Part shown: positions 17,015 through 26,011 of the stretch, piece after piece
How positions within the stretch are numbered: position 1 is the first letter of the stretch
How the letters are laid out: the number at the start of each line of letters is the position of its first letter
From: a bacterium
GTDB lineage: Bacteria > Electryoneota > Electryoneia > Electryoneales > Electryoneaceae
Reading direction: 5' to 3'
DNA length: 64,000 nucleotides
NCBI GenBank assembly: GCA_020444265.1
Contig: JAHLLH010000004.1
Coordinates: 248,001 to 312,000 of the forward strand
Notes under the pieces: model-generated
Told to the model about the DNA's origin: nothing
Database searches by the model: none
Seen by the model: the letters and a program-made list of their open reading frames with translations, nothing else
Program-made: the position numbers and the translations under genes

Positions 17015-17235
17015 CAGACTCGCTTCCTTACTCAATACAGAAAGATAGCGACAGAAAGCAGAGGGGATGCAAGCAGTACCGTGGCAATGTGCTGGGTACG
17101 ATGCTGAACCCTCCATCTGTCCCTGTCTCCACTTGTGACAGGGGGTTCAATGTGGCTACTCTCTCAGGATACACCGCAGGAGTCGGCCTGAACGCGGCAA
17201 CACCTAGGGGAGCCGCATAGATGGAGATCGATCCC

Positions 17236-19146
17236 ATGATGCATCTAGTGTCCGCAAGGACCTTGTTTTCCACACTGCTGATCCTCGCTTTTGCGGCGAC
17301 CAGCATGGGCAAGCCTGATACCATGAACCGTGACGAGATCCCTGAGCAGTACAAGTGGGACCTCTCCCAGATTTACTCCGATTGGGAGACCTGGGAAACG
17401 GACATGGGCAAGCTGCAGGAGATGATGGACAAGTACCAGGAATACAAAGGCCATCTCGGTGATGGACCGGACGTCATCCTGGAAACTGAAAAGCTGGGCG
17501 ACGATCTGGGCATGCTCGCCTACAAGCTCTACACCTATCCCTCGCTGATGTACACCCAGGATACCCGTAAATCGGAAATCCAGGGCAAGTTGCAGCAGGT
17601 TGGAATTCTCTTCGCCCAGTTCGGTGCCGCGACCGCATGGTACACTCCCGAACTGTTGAGCATTCCGCAGGAGACGATGGAAGAGTGGATCGCCAGCACG
17701 CCTGAGTTGGCGCCCTACAAGTTCAACATCATGGAGACCTATCGTCTCCAGGCGCACGTCCTCGATGAGATGGGCGAGCAGCTGATGGCGTACTCATCCC
17801 AGTTCTCGGGCACGCCGCAGAGCACCTACAGCATGATGTCGAATGCCGACGTCAAGTTCCCGGAAGTCACCCTGTCGGACGGCAGCACGATGAAGGCGAC
17901 CAACGGCAACTACGAGTACAGCCGTTTCAGCCATCGTAACCAGGAAGACCGTGAGGCGATGTTCAAGGGTCACTTCAGTGTCTTCAACGACTACTCGAAC
18001 ACCTACGCCGCCATCTACAACGGCATCCTCCAGCGTGACTGGTTCCGCACCCAGGCGCGGAAGTACGAAACCACCCTCGATGCCGCCCTGGAAGGCAATG
18101 CGATTCCGACCTCGGTTTACCTGAACCTGGTCGAGACCGCCAAAAAGGGCTCCGGCCCGCTCCAGCGCTACCAGGAAATCCGTCAGAAGGTCCTCGGTGT
18201 CGAGCGTTATCGTTACTTCGATGCCTACATGCCGCTGATCGAAATGGATTGGGAAATCCCCTTTGACGAAGTCAAAGAGCCAATCGTCGAATCGGTTAAG
18301 GTCTTCGGCAAAGACTACCAGAAAACCGTCGAACGTGCGTTTGATGATCGTTGGCTGGATGTCTACGAGAACGAGGGTAAGCGCAGCGGCGCTTTCTCGA
18401 TGGGTGTCTACGGTGTCCATCCCTACATGCTGCTGAACTACACCGACACGGTCAACGATGCGTTCACCGTGGCGCACGAGATGGGCCACACGATGCACAC
18501 CGTGCTTTCGCACGAGAACCAGCCCTTCAACACCGCATCTTATGTCATCTTTGTTGCGGAAGTGGCCAGCACCACCAACGAGGCCTTCTTCCTCGACTAC
18601 CTGCTCGAGCACGAGAAAGATCCGAAAAAGAAGATCGTCCTGCTCCAGCATGAGATCGATGCCATCAGCGGCACCTTCTATCGTCAGGCGATGTTCGCCG
18701 ACTATGAGCTCAAGGCTCACAAAGCGGTCGAGGCTGGCCAGCCGATCACCGCGGAAACGCTTCAGGGTCTCTATCTCGAGACGCTGCACGATTTCTTCGG
18801 CGACAGCATGGATGACCAGGAGTGGTACAAGAACACCTGGGCACGTATCCCGCACTTCTTCAACAGTCCCTACTATGTCTACCAGTACGCCACCTCGAAA
18901 GCGGCTTCCAGCCTGATTTTCGAGAAGATGACGAATGGCAGCAAGAAGGAGCGGAAGGCTGCAGTCGAGAACTATCTCGAATTGCTGAAGAGCGGAGGCA
19001 GCGATCATCCGGTTGCCCTGATGCAGAAGGCCGGTGTTGATTTCACGACGACCGAGCCGATCCAGGCGATGGTGGATCGCATGGACATGCTGGTCACTCA
19101 GCTTGAGCAGGAACTGATCAAAGCTGGTATGCTCGAGAAGATGTAA
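17236..19146 (+). CDS. pepF: Exported oligoendopeptidase F-like M3 metallopeptidase
   Basis: A 636-residue zinc peptidase of family M3B. HEMGH at about 414-418 gives the two zinc histidines and catalytic glutamate; the third ligand lies in the downstream FVAEVASTTNEAFF helix. PepF enzymes cut short peptides. GGAG at 17224-17227 sits eight bases before ATG 17236 and two adjacent Met codons follow, giving a hydrophobic leader (LFSTLLILAFAATSMG). That leader is unusual because classical PepF is cytoplasmic; this copy is probably periplasmic. The rest matches the family length (~600). Confidence 0.92.
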   Translation: MMHLVSARTLFSTLLILAFAATSMGKPDTMNRDEIPEQYKWDLSQIYSDWETWETDMGKLQEMMDKYQEYKGHLGDGPDVILETEKLGDDLGMLAYKLYTYPSLMYTQDTRKSEIQGKLQQVGILFAQFGAATAWYTPELLSIPQETMEEWIASTPELAPYKFNIMETYRLQAHVLDEMGEQLMAYSSQFSGTPQSTYSMMSNADVKFPEVTLSDGSTMKATNGNYEYSRFSHRNQEDREAMFKGHFSVFNDYSNTYAAIYNGILQRDWFRTQARKYETTLDAALEGNAIPTSVYLNLVETAKKGSGPLQRYQEIRQKVLGVERYRYFDAYMPLIEMDWEIPFDEVKEPIVESVKVFGKDYQKTVERAFDDRWLDVYENEGKRSGAFSMGVYGVHPYMLLNYTDTVNDAFTVAHEMGHTMHTVLSHENQPFNTASYVIFVAEVASTTNEAFFLDYLLEHEKDPKKKIVLLQHEIDAISGTFYRQAMFADYELKAHKAVEAGQPITAETLQGLYLETLHDFFGDSMDDQEWYKNTWARIPHFFNSPYYVYQYATSKAASSLIFEKMTNGSKKERKAAVENYLELLKSGGSDHPVALMQKAGVDFTTTEPIQAMVDRMDMLVTQLEQELIKAGMLEKM

Positions 19147-19179
19147 ACAGATCGGGGGAGGACGTCATTGCGCGGCTTG

Positions 19180-19213
19180 CCCGCCTCTGGCGGGAATCCG
19201 GCAGTTGCCGGAT
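19180..19213. repeat. Two adjacent intergenic hairpins
   Basis: CCCGCC/GGCGGG (19180-19185 with 19189-19194) and ATCCGGCA/TGCCGGAT (19196-19203 with 19206-19213). With the terminator hairpin at 19248 they make a three-hairpin array between pepF and the GMC oxidoreductase gene, similar in style to the array at 6364-6589. Confidence 0.6.
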
Positions 19214-19247
19214 CATAAAGCAATCCCCTTACTGATTGTAGTATTTG

Positions 19248-19282
19248 TTGCGGCAGGTCTTCGGACCTGCCGCAACTTTTTT
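19248..19282 (+). terminator. UUCG-tetraloop terminator
   Basis: A perfect 12-bp stem (TTGCGGCAGGTC with GACCTGCCGCAA) capped by TTCG, followed by C and six T. It ends about 14 bases before the start of the GMC gene, so it most likely stops read-through from pepF. Its CAGGTC/GACCTG core recurs at 33223-33278. Confidence 0.85.
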
Positions 19283-19295
19283 GGTATATTCCCCC

Positions 19296-20879
19296 ATGTC
19301 CAGCAAACAACCCACCTACGACTACATCATCATAGGTTCCGGCTTCGGCGGGTCGGTCTCAGCCCTCCGTCTCGCGGAAAAAGGATATCGTGTCGCGGTC
19401 CTCGAACAGGGACAGCGATACCGACCCCAGGACTTTCCGAAATCAAACTGGAATCTGCGCAAGTATTTCTGGCTACCGGCCCTGAAGCTGTATGGCATCC
19501 AGGCAATGACCCTTTTCAAGGATGTTTTCGTGCTGCATGGTGCAGGGGTTGGGGGTGGAAGCCTCGTCTATGCCAACAATCTTCTGGTGCCACCAGATAG
19601 CGTGCTTGATGATCCTCAATGGGGAATCAAAGGGTGGAAGAAAAAGGCGCAGCCCTTCTATGCCCTTGCGAAGCAGATGCTCGGTGCAACCCCCAGCCCG
19701 GTGGTGACTCGTGCCGATGAGCTGCTGAAAGAGTGTGCGGAAGAGAAGGGGCGAGGTGAAACCTTCCATATTAACGATGTCGGGGTCTTCTTTGGCGAGG
19801 AGGATGTTACTGTCCCCGATCCCTACTTCGAGGGAAAGGGCCCTGCGAGGACGGGCTGCCTGAAGTGCGGCTCCTGCATGACCGGCTGCCCACACGGTGC
19901 AAAAAACACCCTCGACATGAACTACCTCCACCTCGCAGAACAGCTGGGCGTGGAGATCATTCCCAATACCAAAGTGACTGATGTGCGACCTGTAGGCGAT
20001 AAAGGCTACACATTGTTGACCAGGACAGTAAAAGGATGGCGGACTCGATTCAGACGCTTTAACGCACATGGGGTGATCTTCGCAGGCGGTGTGATGGGCT
20101 CCGTACCCCTGCTGGCGGGATGCCGTGAACGAGGATCCCTACCCAAGTTATCGCCGCAGGTGGGGAATGTGGTCCGCACCAACAGTGAAGCACTGGTTGG
20201 AATTCGTGCCCGGAAATTCGATGTTGACTATTCGGAAGGGATCGCCATTACCTCGGGCATCTACCCGGACGATGACACCCACATTGAGACAGTTCGTTAC
20301 GGGAAGGGACATGACGCCATGTCCTTGATTGCCACTTCGCTGGTCGGAGGCAGTTCGACTGTCCCACGTCCCCTGCTCTTCCTGGGTGCGATTCTGAAGA
20401 ACCCGCTACGTTTCTTGCGCAGCTTGTGGCCTTTACAGTGGGCGGAACGTGCCACCATCCTGCTGGTCATGCAGAAGACTGACAACTATCTGCGCCTTGA
20501 AATGAAGCCGCAATGGTGGCTGCTGGGCAGAAAGACCCTCTCCTCAAACTGGAACACGGACAAGAAGGTGCCTTCCTACATTCCCGTCGCAAATGAATAT
20601 GCGACAAGGATGTCCGAAAAAATCGGGGGCGACCCGATGAGTGTGCTTCCTGAGGTGTTGCTCGATACTTCATCTACTGCACACATTCTTGGTGGATGTC
20701 GCATGAGTGCGAATCCGGAGGAGGGGGTGGTCGATCTCGAGGGTCGGGTGCACGGCTATGACAACCTCTATGTGATTGACGGTTCCGTTGTCCCGGTCAA
20801 CCTCGGTGTCAACCCATCCCTGACCATCACCACCCTCGCCGAATACTTCATGTCCAAAATCCCGGCGAAAAAGAGATAA
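19296..20879 (+). CDS. GMC-family FAD oxidoreductase (cholesterol-oxidase-like)
   Basis: A 527-residue flavoenzyme. The FAD dinucleotide fold is at the N-terminus (YDYIIIGSGFGGSVSALRLA) and the second conserved block is GAGVGGGSLVYAN. The C-terminal HILGGCRMSANPEEG and GVNPSLTITTLAE are typical of the cholesterol-oxidase/GMC C-domain. A four-cysteine cluster, CLKCGSCMTGC at 188-198, resembles a ferredoxin motif and is known in a subset of these proteins; whether it binds iron-sulfur is uncertain. No ribosome site precedes the ATG, while TATATT lies at 19285-19290, so the message may be leaderless. Substrate unknown, probably a sterol or alcohol. Confidence 0.88.
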   Translation: MSSKQPTYDYIIIGSGFGGSVSALRLAEKGYRVAVLEQGQRYRPQDFPKSNWNLRKYFWLPALKLYGIQAMTLFKDVFVLHGAGVGGGSLVYANNLLVPPDSVLDDPQWGIKGWKKKAQPFYALAKQMLGATPSPVVTRADELLKECAEEKGRGETFHINDVGVFFGEEDVTVPDPYFEGKGPARTGCLKCGSCMTGCPHGAKNTLDMNYLHLAEQLGVEIIPNTKVTDVRPVGDKGYTLLTRTVKGWRTRFRRFNAHGVIFAGGVMGSVPLLAGCRERGSLPKLSPQVGNVVRTNSEALVGIRARKFDVDYSEGIAITSGIYPDDDTHIETVRYGKGHDAMSLIATSLVGGSSTVPRPLLFLGAILKNPLRFLRSLWPLQWAERATILLVMQKTDNYLRLEMKPQWWLLGRKTLSSNWNTDKKVPSYIPVANEYATRMSEKIGGDPMSVLPEVLLDTSSTAHILGGCRMSANPEEGVVDLEGRVHGYDNLYVIDGSVVPVNLGVNPSLTITTLAEYFMSKIPAKKR

Positions 20880-20881
20880 GG

Positions 20882-21538
20882 ATGAGTTGGTATCTGGCAC
20901 GGCTTACCTGGTTCCTTGCTTTTCTGTTTTTAACTGCCGGGTGTGGTTTTGAATCCCGGGAGGAGCAGGAATCGTTTGCAGTAACGGTCGATTCTCTGGA
21001 TTACCCTTTCGGTGATAGCCGTGTCACATTCAAGCTCGATTCGCTCGATCAATCGTTGTATCAGATTCATATTCAATCGGATGCTGGTGACGCGAGTCCT
21101 CCCCGTGTACTGACCTTGCCCTATCCCGTCTATCGGTTGGAGGCAGGTGATCTGGACCGTGATGGATCGCTCGACTTGTTTGTTGGGGTCTTCAAATCCT
21201 GTCGCTTTGATTCGGTCGCTCGAAGGCGGCTGTTCATTTATACTCTCGAGCGGGGGTGGTTACGTTCTAAATGGCTCGGGACGTATCTTGCAAATGATCT
21301 GCTCGATTTTTATGTCGAGGAATATCCAGAGAGCACACGGGTGCATACCCTCGAGATGAAAGAAGATCAGTATTACACAGGTACCTATGCCTGGGGCTCA
21401 TTCGGGCCTGAATTGGTTACGTATGCAAAAGGGGGATGGAATGACGCGGATGTTTGGTCATCGTCACGGGATGCTGATCGTTGTCCTGGCTATAATGTTC
21501 AGCCTGACCGTAGGCTGCGAAAAACAAGAGAAAAGTGA
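20882..21538 (+). CDS. Lipoprotein with one VCBS/FG-GAP-like motif
   Basis: A 218-residue protein starting two bases after the GMC gene. The leader ends in a lipobox (FLTAGCG), so Cys20 should be lipidated. A calcium-type loop, GDLDRDGSLDLFVGVF, resembles a single FG-GAP/VCBS repeat. The remainder is beta-rich and unrecognised. It is the first of three lipoprotein genes that overlap in a row; its 3' end overlaps the next gene by about 98 bases in another frame. A frameshift joining the two was considered but the second has its own lipobox. Confidence 0.7.
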   Translation: MSWYLARLTWFLAFLFLTAGCGFESREEQESFAVTVDSLDYPFGDSRVTFKLDSLDQSLYQIHIQSDAGDASPPRVLTLPYPVYRLEAGDLDRDGSLDLFVGVFKSCRFDSVARRRLFIYTLERGWLRSKWLGTYLANDLLDFYVEEYPESTRVHTLEMKEDQYYTGTYAWGSFGPELVTYAKGGWNDADVWSSSRDADRCPGYNVQPDRRLRKTREK

Positions 21539-24149
21539 ATCAGACGGGCAATTGCCGGATACCTCCACCGCGAATGCGATCGAAAAGAGTAAAAAAGCCT
21601 TTTCGGATCGTGAAAAACGGGTGCCGCGAGATCCGTTTCGCCCGAAAGCACGTCAATCACAATCCGAGCGGGATGCTGAAGAACAGCGACTCAAGAATGA
21701 ACATATTGCCTCGCTGCTCAATAAAGGCGATTCATCCATCTTGCGTCCCAATAAAAAATCACTTCTGCCTGATTTGTCCGGTTTCGAGGGCAAAGGGGTG
21801 CTCGCATCCGTCGACATGAATCCCCTGGGTACAACAGAAACCAGAGCGGAACGCGAAGGTGTCTGGCGCGAGAATTACTACAAACGTCTGACATTTGAAA
21901 AGTACTACGGTCAGAAGATCGACCCGCCACCGCTCGATCTCGAGATGGATATCCATCATTTCGATCTTGAATCCCTAATTCATCTCCGAAACGAAGTCTT
22001 TGCGCGTCATGGTTACCTGTTCACCAACGCGCTTATCCGTGACTATTTCAAACAATACAAATGGTATCAGCCCGTTTTTTGGGAACCGGATCGTGTCATC
22101 GAATTGAGTCCGGAAGAAAAAGCCTTTGTCGCTCGGGTCAAGGAGCGTGAAGAAGAACTGATAGCAAAGAACGAGGCTGAGTGGTCCGAGACAACTCTCG
22201 GGCGTATCGAAAATGTTGTCAACCTCGGCCAGTTCGAATCGATTCCGGATACAATGTACAAACTGCTGAAAAATAGAAATTTCGTTATCAATTGGACGGA
22301 GGGTAGGTACCAAGAATTGCATCATGTTTATGATCGCAACCTCTACCATTGTATTCCCAATTTCATCACGACAGACCTTTACCTGCGGCTGCTGAACGTC
22401 CACTACAAATACCTCCTGATGGACCTCGAGACGTCTGAAATGGCACCCTTGCTGCATCATCTGGTGCTGGGACTCTACCAGGAGATGTTGGCATTTGAAG
22501 CGAACTCACCGCTTGATGAACTATTGCAGGATGCAGTTGACTACAATCTCCTCGTGCTGGGTGTCGCGGGGAATTTGCTCGAAGAAGGAAGTTGCGCTAT
22601 TCCTGACAGGTTGCAACCCGATTTTGACCGAATCTTCAGCAAAGCCTATTCCGCTTCCGGGATCGGAGCAAGGGAACTGGATGCCAACACGCTCGATTTT
22701 ACACAGCTGAAGCCAAGAGGGAATTACACGACACGCCCGGAACTAAGTCGTTATTTCAAAGCGATGCGATGGCTGAACAGCTTGCCGATTCATCTCGACA
22801 GGATCCGTTCACTACAAGCGGCGATGCTGCTCGCTCGAGCCCTGGATACCAATCCGGAGCTGACCGTGGCGTACAACTACATCGAAAACCTCACCAAGCT
22901 GTTCGCAGGGAACGGCGACAACTTATCCCTGAATCAGATGCGTCAGATGTTGGAGAAGCACGCCAAGGACGCAGACCTGTCCTCTTACAGCGACACCAAG
23001 CTGCTGGCGACCATTCGTGCAGAGCTGATCGAGATGGACCCGGAACGGATCAAACCCACCTCTTCCTCGCTCGAAATGCAGCGGGAAATGAACCGTCCGA
23101 AGCTGCTGTTCACGGCTTCACGGTACATGTTTGATGGTGAGATCCTGCAACGACTGATGAGCCATGAACGTCCCTTGCCAATGGCGCTTGATGTTTTTGC
23201 CGTGATGCATGGTGGTGAAGCGGAACGAACCCTGTTGGAAGGGTACCGTGAAGGGCACCAATGGGGTGAATATGCGAGCATTGTGAACCAGTTACGGTCA
23301 GAACTAACGGGAAATATTGACTGGAACGAATCCCTCTACAACAAGCGTATGGATCTGATTCTCAGTATCAATCAACGCGATCCCCGCGCGCCGGAGTTCA
23401 TGCAGACCCGTCGCTGGGAGCGCAAGGATATCCATACCTCTATCGCGGCCTGGACACAGTTGAAGCACGAAATGCTGCTCTATACGAAACAACCCATTTT
23501 CGCCGAAGCTGGCGAGGGTGGTGGTCCGCCTCCTCCAATCATTCCTGGTTACATCGAGCCGAATCTGTCATTCTGGAACAAGTCACTCGAATTGCTGGAG
23601 GCGACGTACCTCACCCTTGATATGCAAGGTCTGATGACAACGCAGCGTGCGGCGAATTTGCAAAGCTGCTTCCGCATAGGTGATTTCTGTCGACGTATCT
23701 CAGAAAAAGAGTTGGCCGGTGAGAAAGTGAATGACCGGGAAATGGAAGTCATCATGTGGCTCGGAGCTCGAGTTGAGCACGCCATGTACAGGATCATCCC
23801 CAGGGATGTAGTGGAGGAAAAGCTGCCAATCGTCGTCGATGTCGCATCACATGTCGGCACAAAAAATGAGTGCCTGGAAGAGGCGATAGGCTACGCGGAC
23901 GAGATTTATGTGATCGCGGAAATCAATGGGCGGCTCTATCTGACCCGTGGTGCGGTGATGAGTACCTATGAATTTACGCAGCCCATCTCGAACCGTCTGA
24001 CCGATGAAACCTGGAGGTCGATTCTGATGCGCGGACGTGCGCCTGAACGGCCTAAATGGACCAAGCAACTGGGAGACCATCTTCAGGCACCCAAGACCAA
24101 ACCCTTTTACGGGGATCACACGGACTTTCTCTACCTGAGGGGTCGATGA
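21441..24149 (+). CDS. DUF3160 lipoprotein with YARHG domain
   Basis: A 902-residue lipoprotein. The leader ends FSLTVGCEKQ, a lipobox. Residues ~50-120 are low-complexity and charged. A YARHG domain follows (LIHLRNEVFARHGYLFTN, then YKWYQPVF), a small extracellular module of unknown ligand. From the NVVNLGQFE region to the end it is the large helical DUF3160 domain (YHCIPNFITTDLYLRL, GEAGEGGGPPPPIIPGYIEPN). No enzyme motif is seen. The ATG at 21441 has GGGGG and GGATGGA upstream; ATG 21471 is an alternative. Both starts overlap the preceding gene, and the stop overlaps the next start as ATGA, so the three should be co-translated. Confidence 0.8.
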   Translation: MTRMFGHRHGMLIVVLAIMFSLTVGCEKQEKSESDGQLPDTSTANAIEKSKKAFSDREKRVPRDPFRPKARQSQSERDAEEQRLKNEHIASLLNKGDSSILRPNKKSLLPDLSGFEGKGVLASVDMNPLGTTETRAEREGVWRENYYKRLTFEKYYGQKIDPPPLDLEMDIHHFDLESLIHLRNEVFARHGYLFTNALIRDYFKQYKWYQPVFWEPDRVIELSPEEKAFVARVKEREEELIAKNEAEWSETTLGRIENVVNLGQFESIPDTMYKLLKNRNFVINWTEGRYQELHHVYDRNLYHCIPNFITTDLYLRLLNVHYKYLLMDLETSEMAPLLHHLVLGLYQEMLAFEANSPLDELLQDAVDYNLLVLGVAGNLLEEGSCAIPDRLQPDFDRIFSKAYSASGIGARELDANTLDFTQLKPRGNYTTRPELSRYFKAMRWLNSLPIHLDRIRSLQAAMLLARALDTNPELTVAYNYIENLTKLFAGNGDNLSLNQMRQMLEKHAKDADLSSYSDTKLLATIRAELIEMDPERIKPTSSSLEMQREMNRPKLLFTASRYMFDGEILQRLMSHERPLPMALDVFAVMHGGEAERTLLEGYREGHQWGEYASIVNQLRSELTGNIDWNESLYNKRMDLILSINQRDPRAPEFMQTRRWERKDIHTSIAAWTQLKHEMLLYTKQPIFAEAGEGGGPPPPIIPGYIEPNLSFWNKSLELLEATYLTLDMQGLMTTQRAANLQSCFRIGDFCRRISEKELAGEKVNDREMEVIMWLGARVEHAMYRIIPRDVVEEKLPIVVDVASHVGTKNECLEEAIGYADEIYVIAEINGRLYLTRGAVMSTYEFTQPISNRLTDETWRSILMRGRAPERPKWTKQLGDHLQAPKTKPFYGDHTDFLYLRGR

Positions 24150-25063
24150 AGTGTCTGCCTCTCCTCCTGCTGCCCCTCTTGCTGGCAGCAGGATGCGGGC
24201 ATAAAGAGAAGTCACTCACCTTGATGATCGGGGGAGATATCCTGCTGGACCGAGGAGTCGAGCGATCACTTGAACTCTATGGTCCGGACCTGCTGCTTGA
24301 GGAGGTTCAGCCTTTATTGGATCGTGCCGATGCAACCCTTCTAAACCTCGAATGCCCTATTGGAAAATCGGATGATCCGGTTAGCAAACCTTATGTGTTC
24401 GCAGGCAATCCAGCTTGGCTGGTTCCGCTTAGAGAGATAGGAGTAACCCACCTCAACCTGGCCAACAATCACGCCTTGGACCAGGGAATCACCGGGTTTA
24501 GCGAGACCCTTGCCAGAACTCGACAAACGGGATTCGGCCTGGTGGGCATTGATTCCTCAGGATGTTTGCCCACGCTGATCGTAAAAGAGGATGTTCGTGT
24601 CGTTTTATTCTCGACCAACCGTGTCGAAGTCGATTCTTCTTACGTTTTACCTGATCAACCTGGTCCTTGCCAAATTGAAATCGACCAGCTGGCGCACCTG
24701 ATCCACCAACAGACAACAGAGCATCCCGAAGACTGGATTGTGGTCTTGCTCCACTGGGGTCAGGAATACCGTTCGGCCCCTCTGGTACGTCAACAGCTTG
24801 ATGCGCGAATACTGGTGGACGCAGGCGCGGACGTGGTGATAGGCCATCACCCCCATGTGGTTCAAGGGTATGATCAATACAACGGCGGCTTGATTGTCTA
24901 CAGCGTAGGCAACTTCCTTTTCGACCAACAAGCGGAAGAGACCCTTGAAGGGTGGGTGGTTGAACTCAGTCTACCCAGTGAGGGTTTGATGAACTGGAAG
25001 ATACACCGTTTCGTCCGTGACCCGATGTCTGGCCTGCATGCGCTGCCTTTCGCCCGGGAATAG
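24146..25063 (+). CDS. CapA/PgsA-family lipoprotein (metallophosphoesterase fold)
   Basis: A 305-residue protein with a lipobox leader (LLLAAGCG), so anchored in a membrane and facing the periplasm or surface. The family motifs are visible: MIGGDILLDRGVE, LLNLECPI, NLANNHALDQG, VLLHWGQEY and IGHHPHVVQG, with the Asp, Asn and His residues of the calcineurin-like metal site. CapA homologues take part in poly-gamma-glutamate capsule export in Bacillus, but many FCB members have unknown roles. The start overlaps the DUF3160 stop (ATGA). No capsule synthase is nearby. Confidence 0.88.
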   Translation: MKCLPLLLLPLLLAAGCGHKEKSLTLMIGGDILLDRGVERSLELYGPDLLLEEVQPLLDRADATLLNLECPIGKSDDPVSKPYVFAGNPAWLVPLREIGVTHLNLANNHALDQGITGFSETLARTRQTGFGLVGIDSSGCLPTLIVKEDVRVVLFSTNRVEVDSSYVLPDQPGPCQIEIDQLAHLIHQQTTEHPEDWIVVLLHWGQEYRSAPLVRQQLDARILVDAGADVVIGHHPHVVQGYDQYNGGLIVYSVGNFLFDQQAEETLEGWVVELSLPSEGLMNWKIHRFVRDPMSGLHALPFARE

Positions 25064-25102
25064 GGCCAGGAGTACCACGAACCAGCAAGCGTAGTCTTCC
25101 GA

Positions 25103-26011
25103 TTAGAAGCTGAAACTCACTCCAACCCCCGGTGTGCCTCGATCCCCAAGAAGAGCGGGTTGAAGACGTAAAGCGGTTGACCGATTCTGCCTGTGTCGCA
25201 CGACGGCATGTGCGATCACTGCACCATGTACTGCACCAACAAAAACATCGCTCGGCCAGTGCTTGTCATAGGCAATGCGTTGCAAGCCGATCGTCCCTGC
25301 ATAGGTCCAAGCGAGGAATTGCATCGGCAGGTAGTCCACATTCATCGAGATGACGGTTGCCATCAGGAAAGCATTGGAGGTGTGACCGGAGAAGAAGGAG
25401 TGGCCTTGTTCGGTGTGGAAGGTATAGGGTCCGGCTCCACGCTGAGGACGGGCCCTTCCAGCGATTTTCCATGTCAGTTGCTGGGTCACCCCACCAATCA
25501 GATAGGCTTCGAGTGTCCCGATTGAAATTTCGTAGATGGTCTCATTTTTCAGAACCGCACCCAGTACCATCCCACCGACATAGTACCCCGTATTGATGGA
25601 CTTCAGAGCACTCTTTTCGATGTTGGAGCCGAGCTTGATTGCAGGTTGGAGGGGATAGTCACCGCGGTTGTCGCGGATTGCATCAAAAATCTTTTGTTCC
25701 TGCGAGTAGAGCCCGCCAGCAATCGCGACCACTCCTGCTGCGGTCAGCCAATCTCGTTTATCCCAACGGAACGGTGAGGTGAAAATCGAGGCAGCATCAT
25801 GCACAATACCAACAGCTTCGATCTCTACGCCGTTCCAGATACGATGGTGAATTGGTTTGTTTTTGGAGCTCGGATCGGGAGTCTGTTGGCCCAGTTCCTG
25901 GGCGAACAGGACTGCTGGCAGTGCAAGCAGCAAGGAAAAGACAGGGATACCTTTGATCAAAGGACGGACAATACGCAGGGAATCGTTCAACGACCTCGCT
26001 CCGCGATCCAT
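25103..26011 (-). CDS. PAP2-superfamily membrane phosphatase
   Basis: A 302-residue protein with an N-terminal hydrophobic signal (PVFSLLLALPAVLFAQ). The three PAP2 motifs can be read: KIAGRARP, SFFSGHTSNAF and RIAYDKHWPSDVFVG, with the catalytic histidines in the second and third. Members remove phosphate from lipid carriers such as undecaprenyl pyrophosphate or from phosphatidate. Several hydrophobic segments lie between. The C-terminus (GVGVSFSF) ends in an aromatic residue, as outer-membrane proteins often do. The ATG at 26011 overlaps the purN stop by 25 bases; no ribosome site is seen, so translation is probably coupled. Confidence 0.85.
   Translation of the reverse strand: MDRGARSLNDSLRIVRPLIKGIPVFSLLLALPAVLFAQELGQQTPDPSSKNKPIHHRIWNGVEIEAVGIVHDAASIFTSPFRWDKRDWLTAAGVVAIAGGLYSQEQKIFDAIRDNRGDYPLQPAIKLGSNIEKSALKSINTGYYVGGMVLGAVLKNETIYEISIGTLEAYLIGGVTQQLTWKIAGRARPQRGAGPYTFHTEQGHSFFSGHTSNAFLMATVISMNVDYLPMQFLAWTYAGTIGLQRIAYDKHWPSDVFVGAVHGAVIAHAVVRHRQNRSTALRLQPALLGDRGTPGVGVSFSF

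Noticed and set aside
21441-21538. Frameshift joining the VCBS-like lipoprotein and the DUF3160 protein
   Set aside because: The second frame has its own ribosome site, leader and lipobox inside the overlap, so two overlapping genes explain the sequence better.
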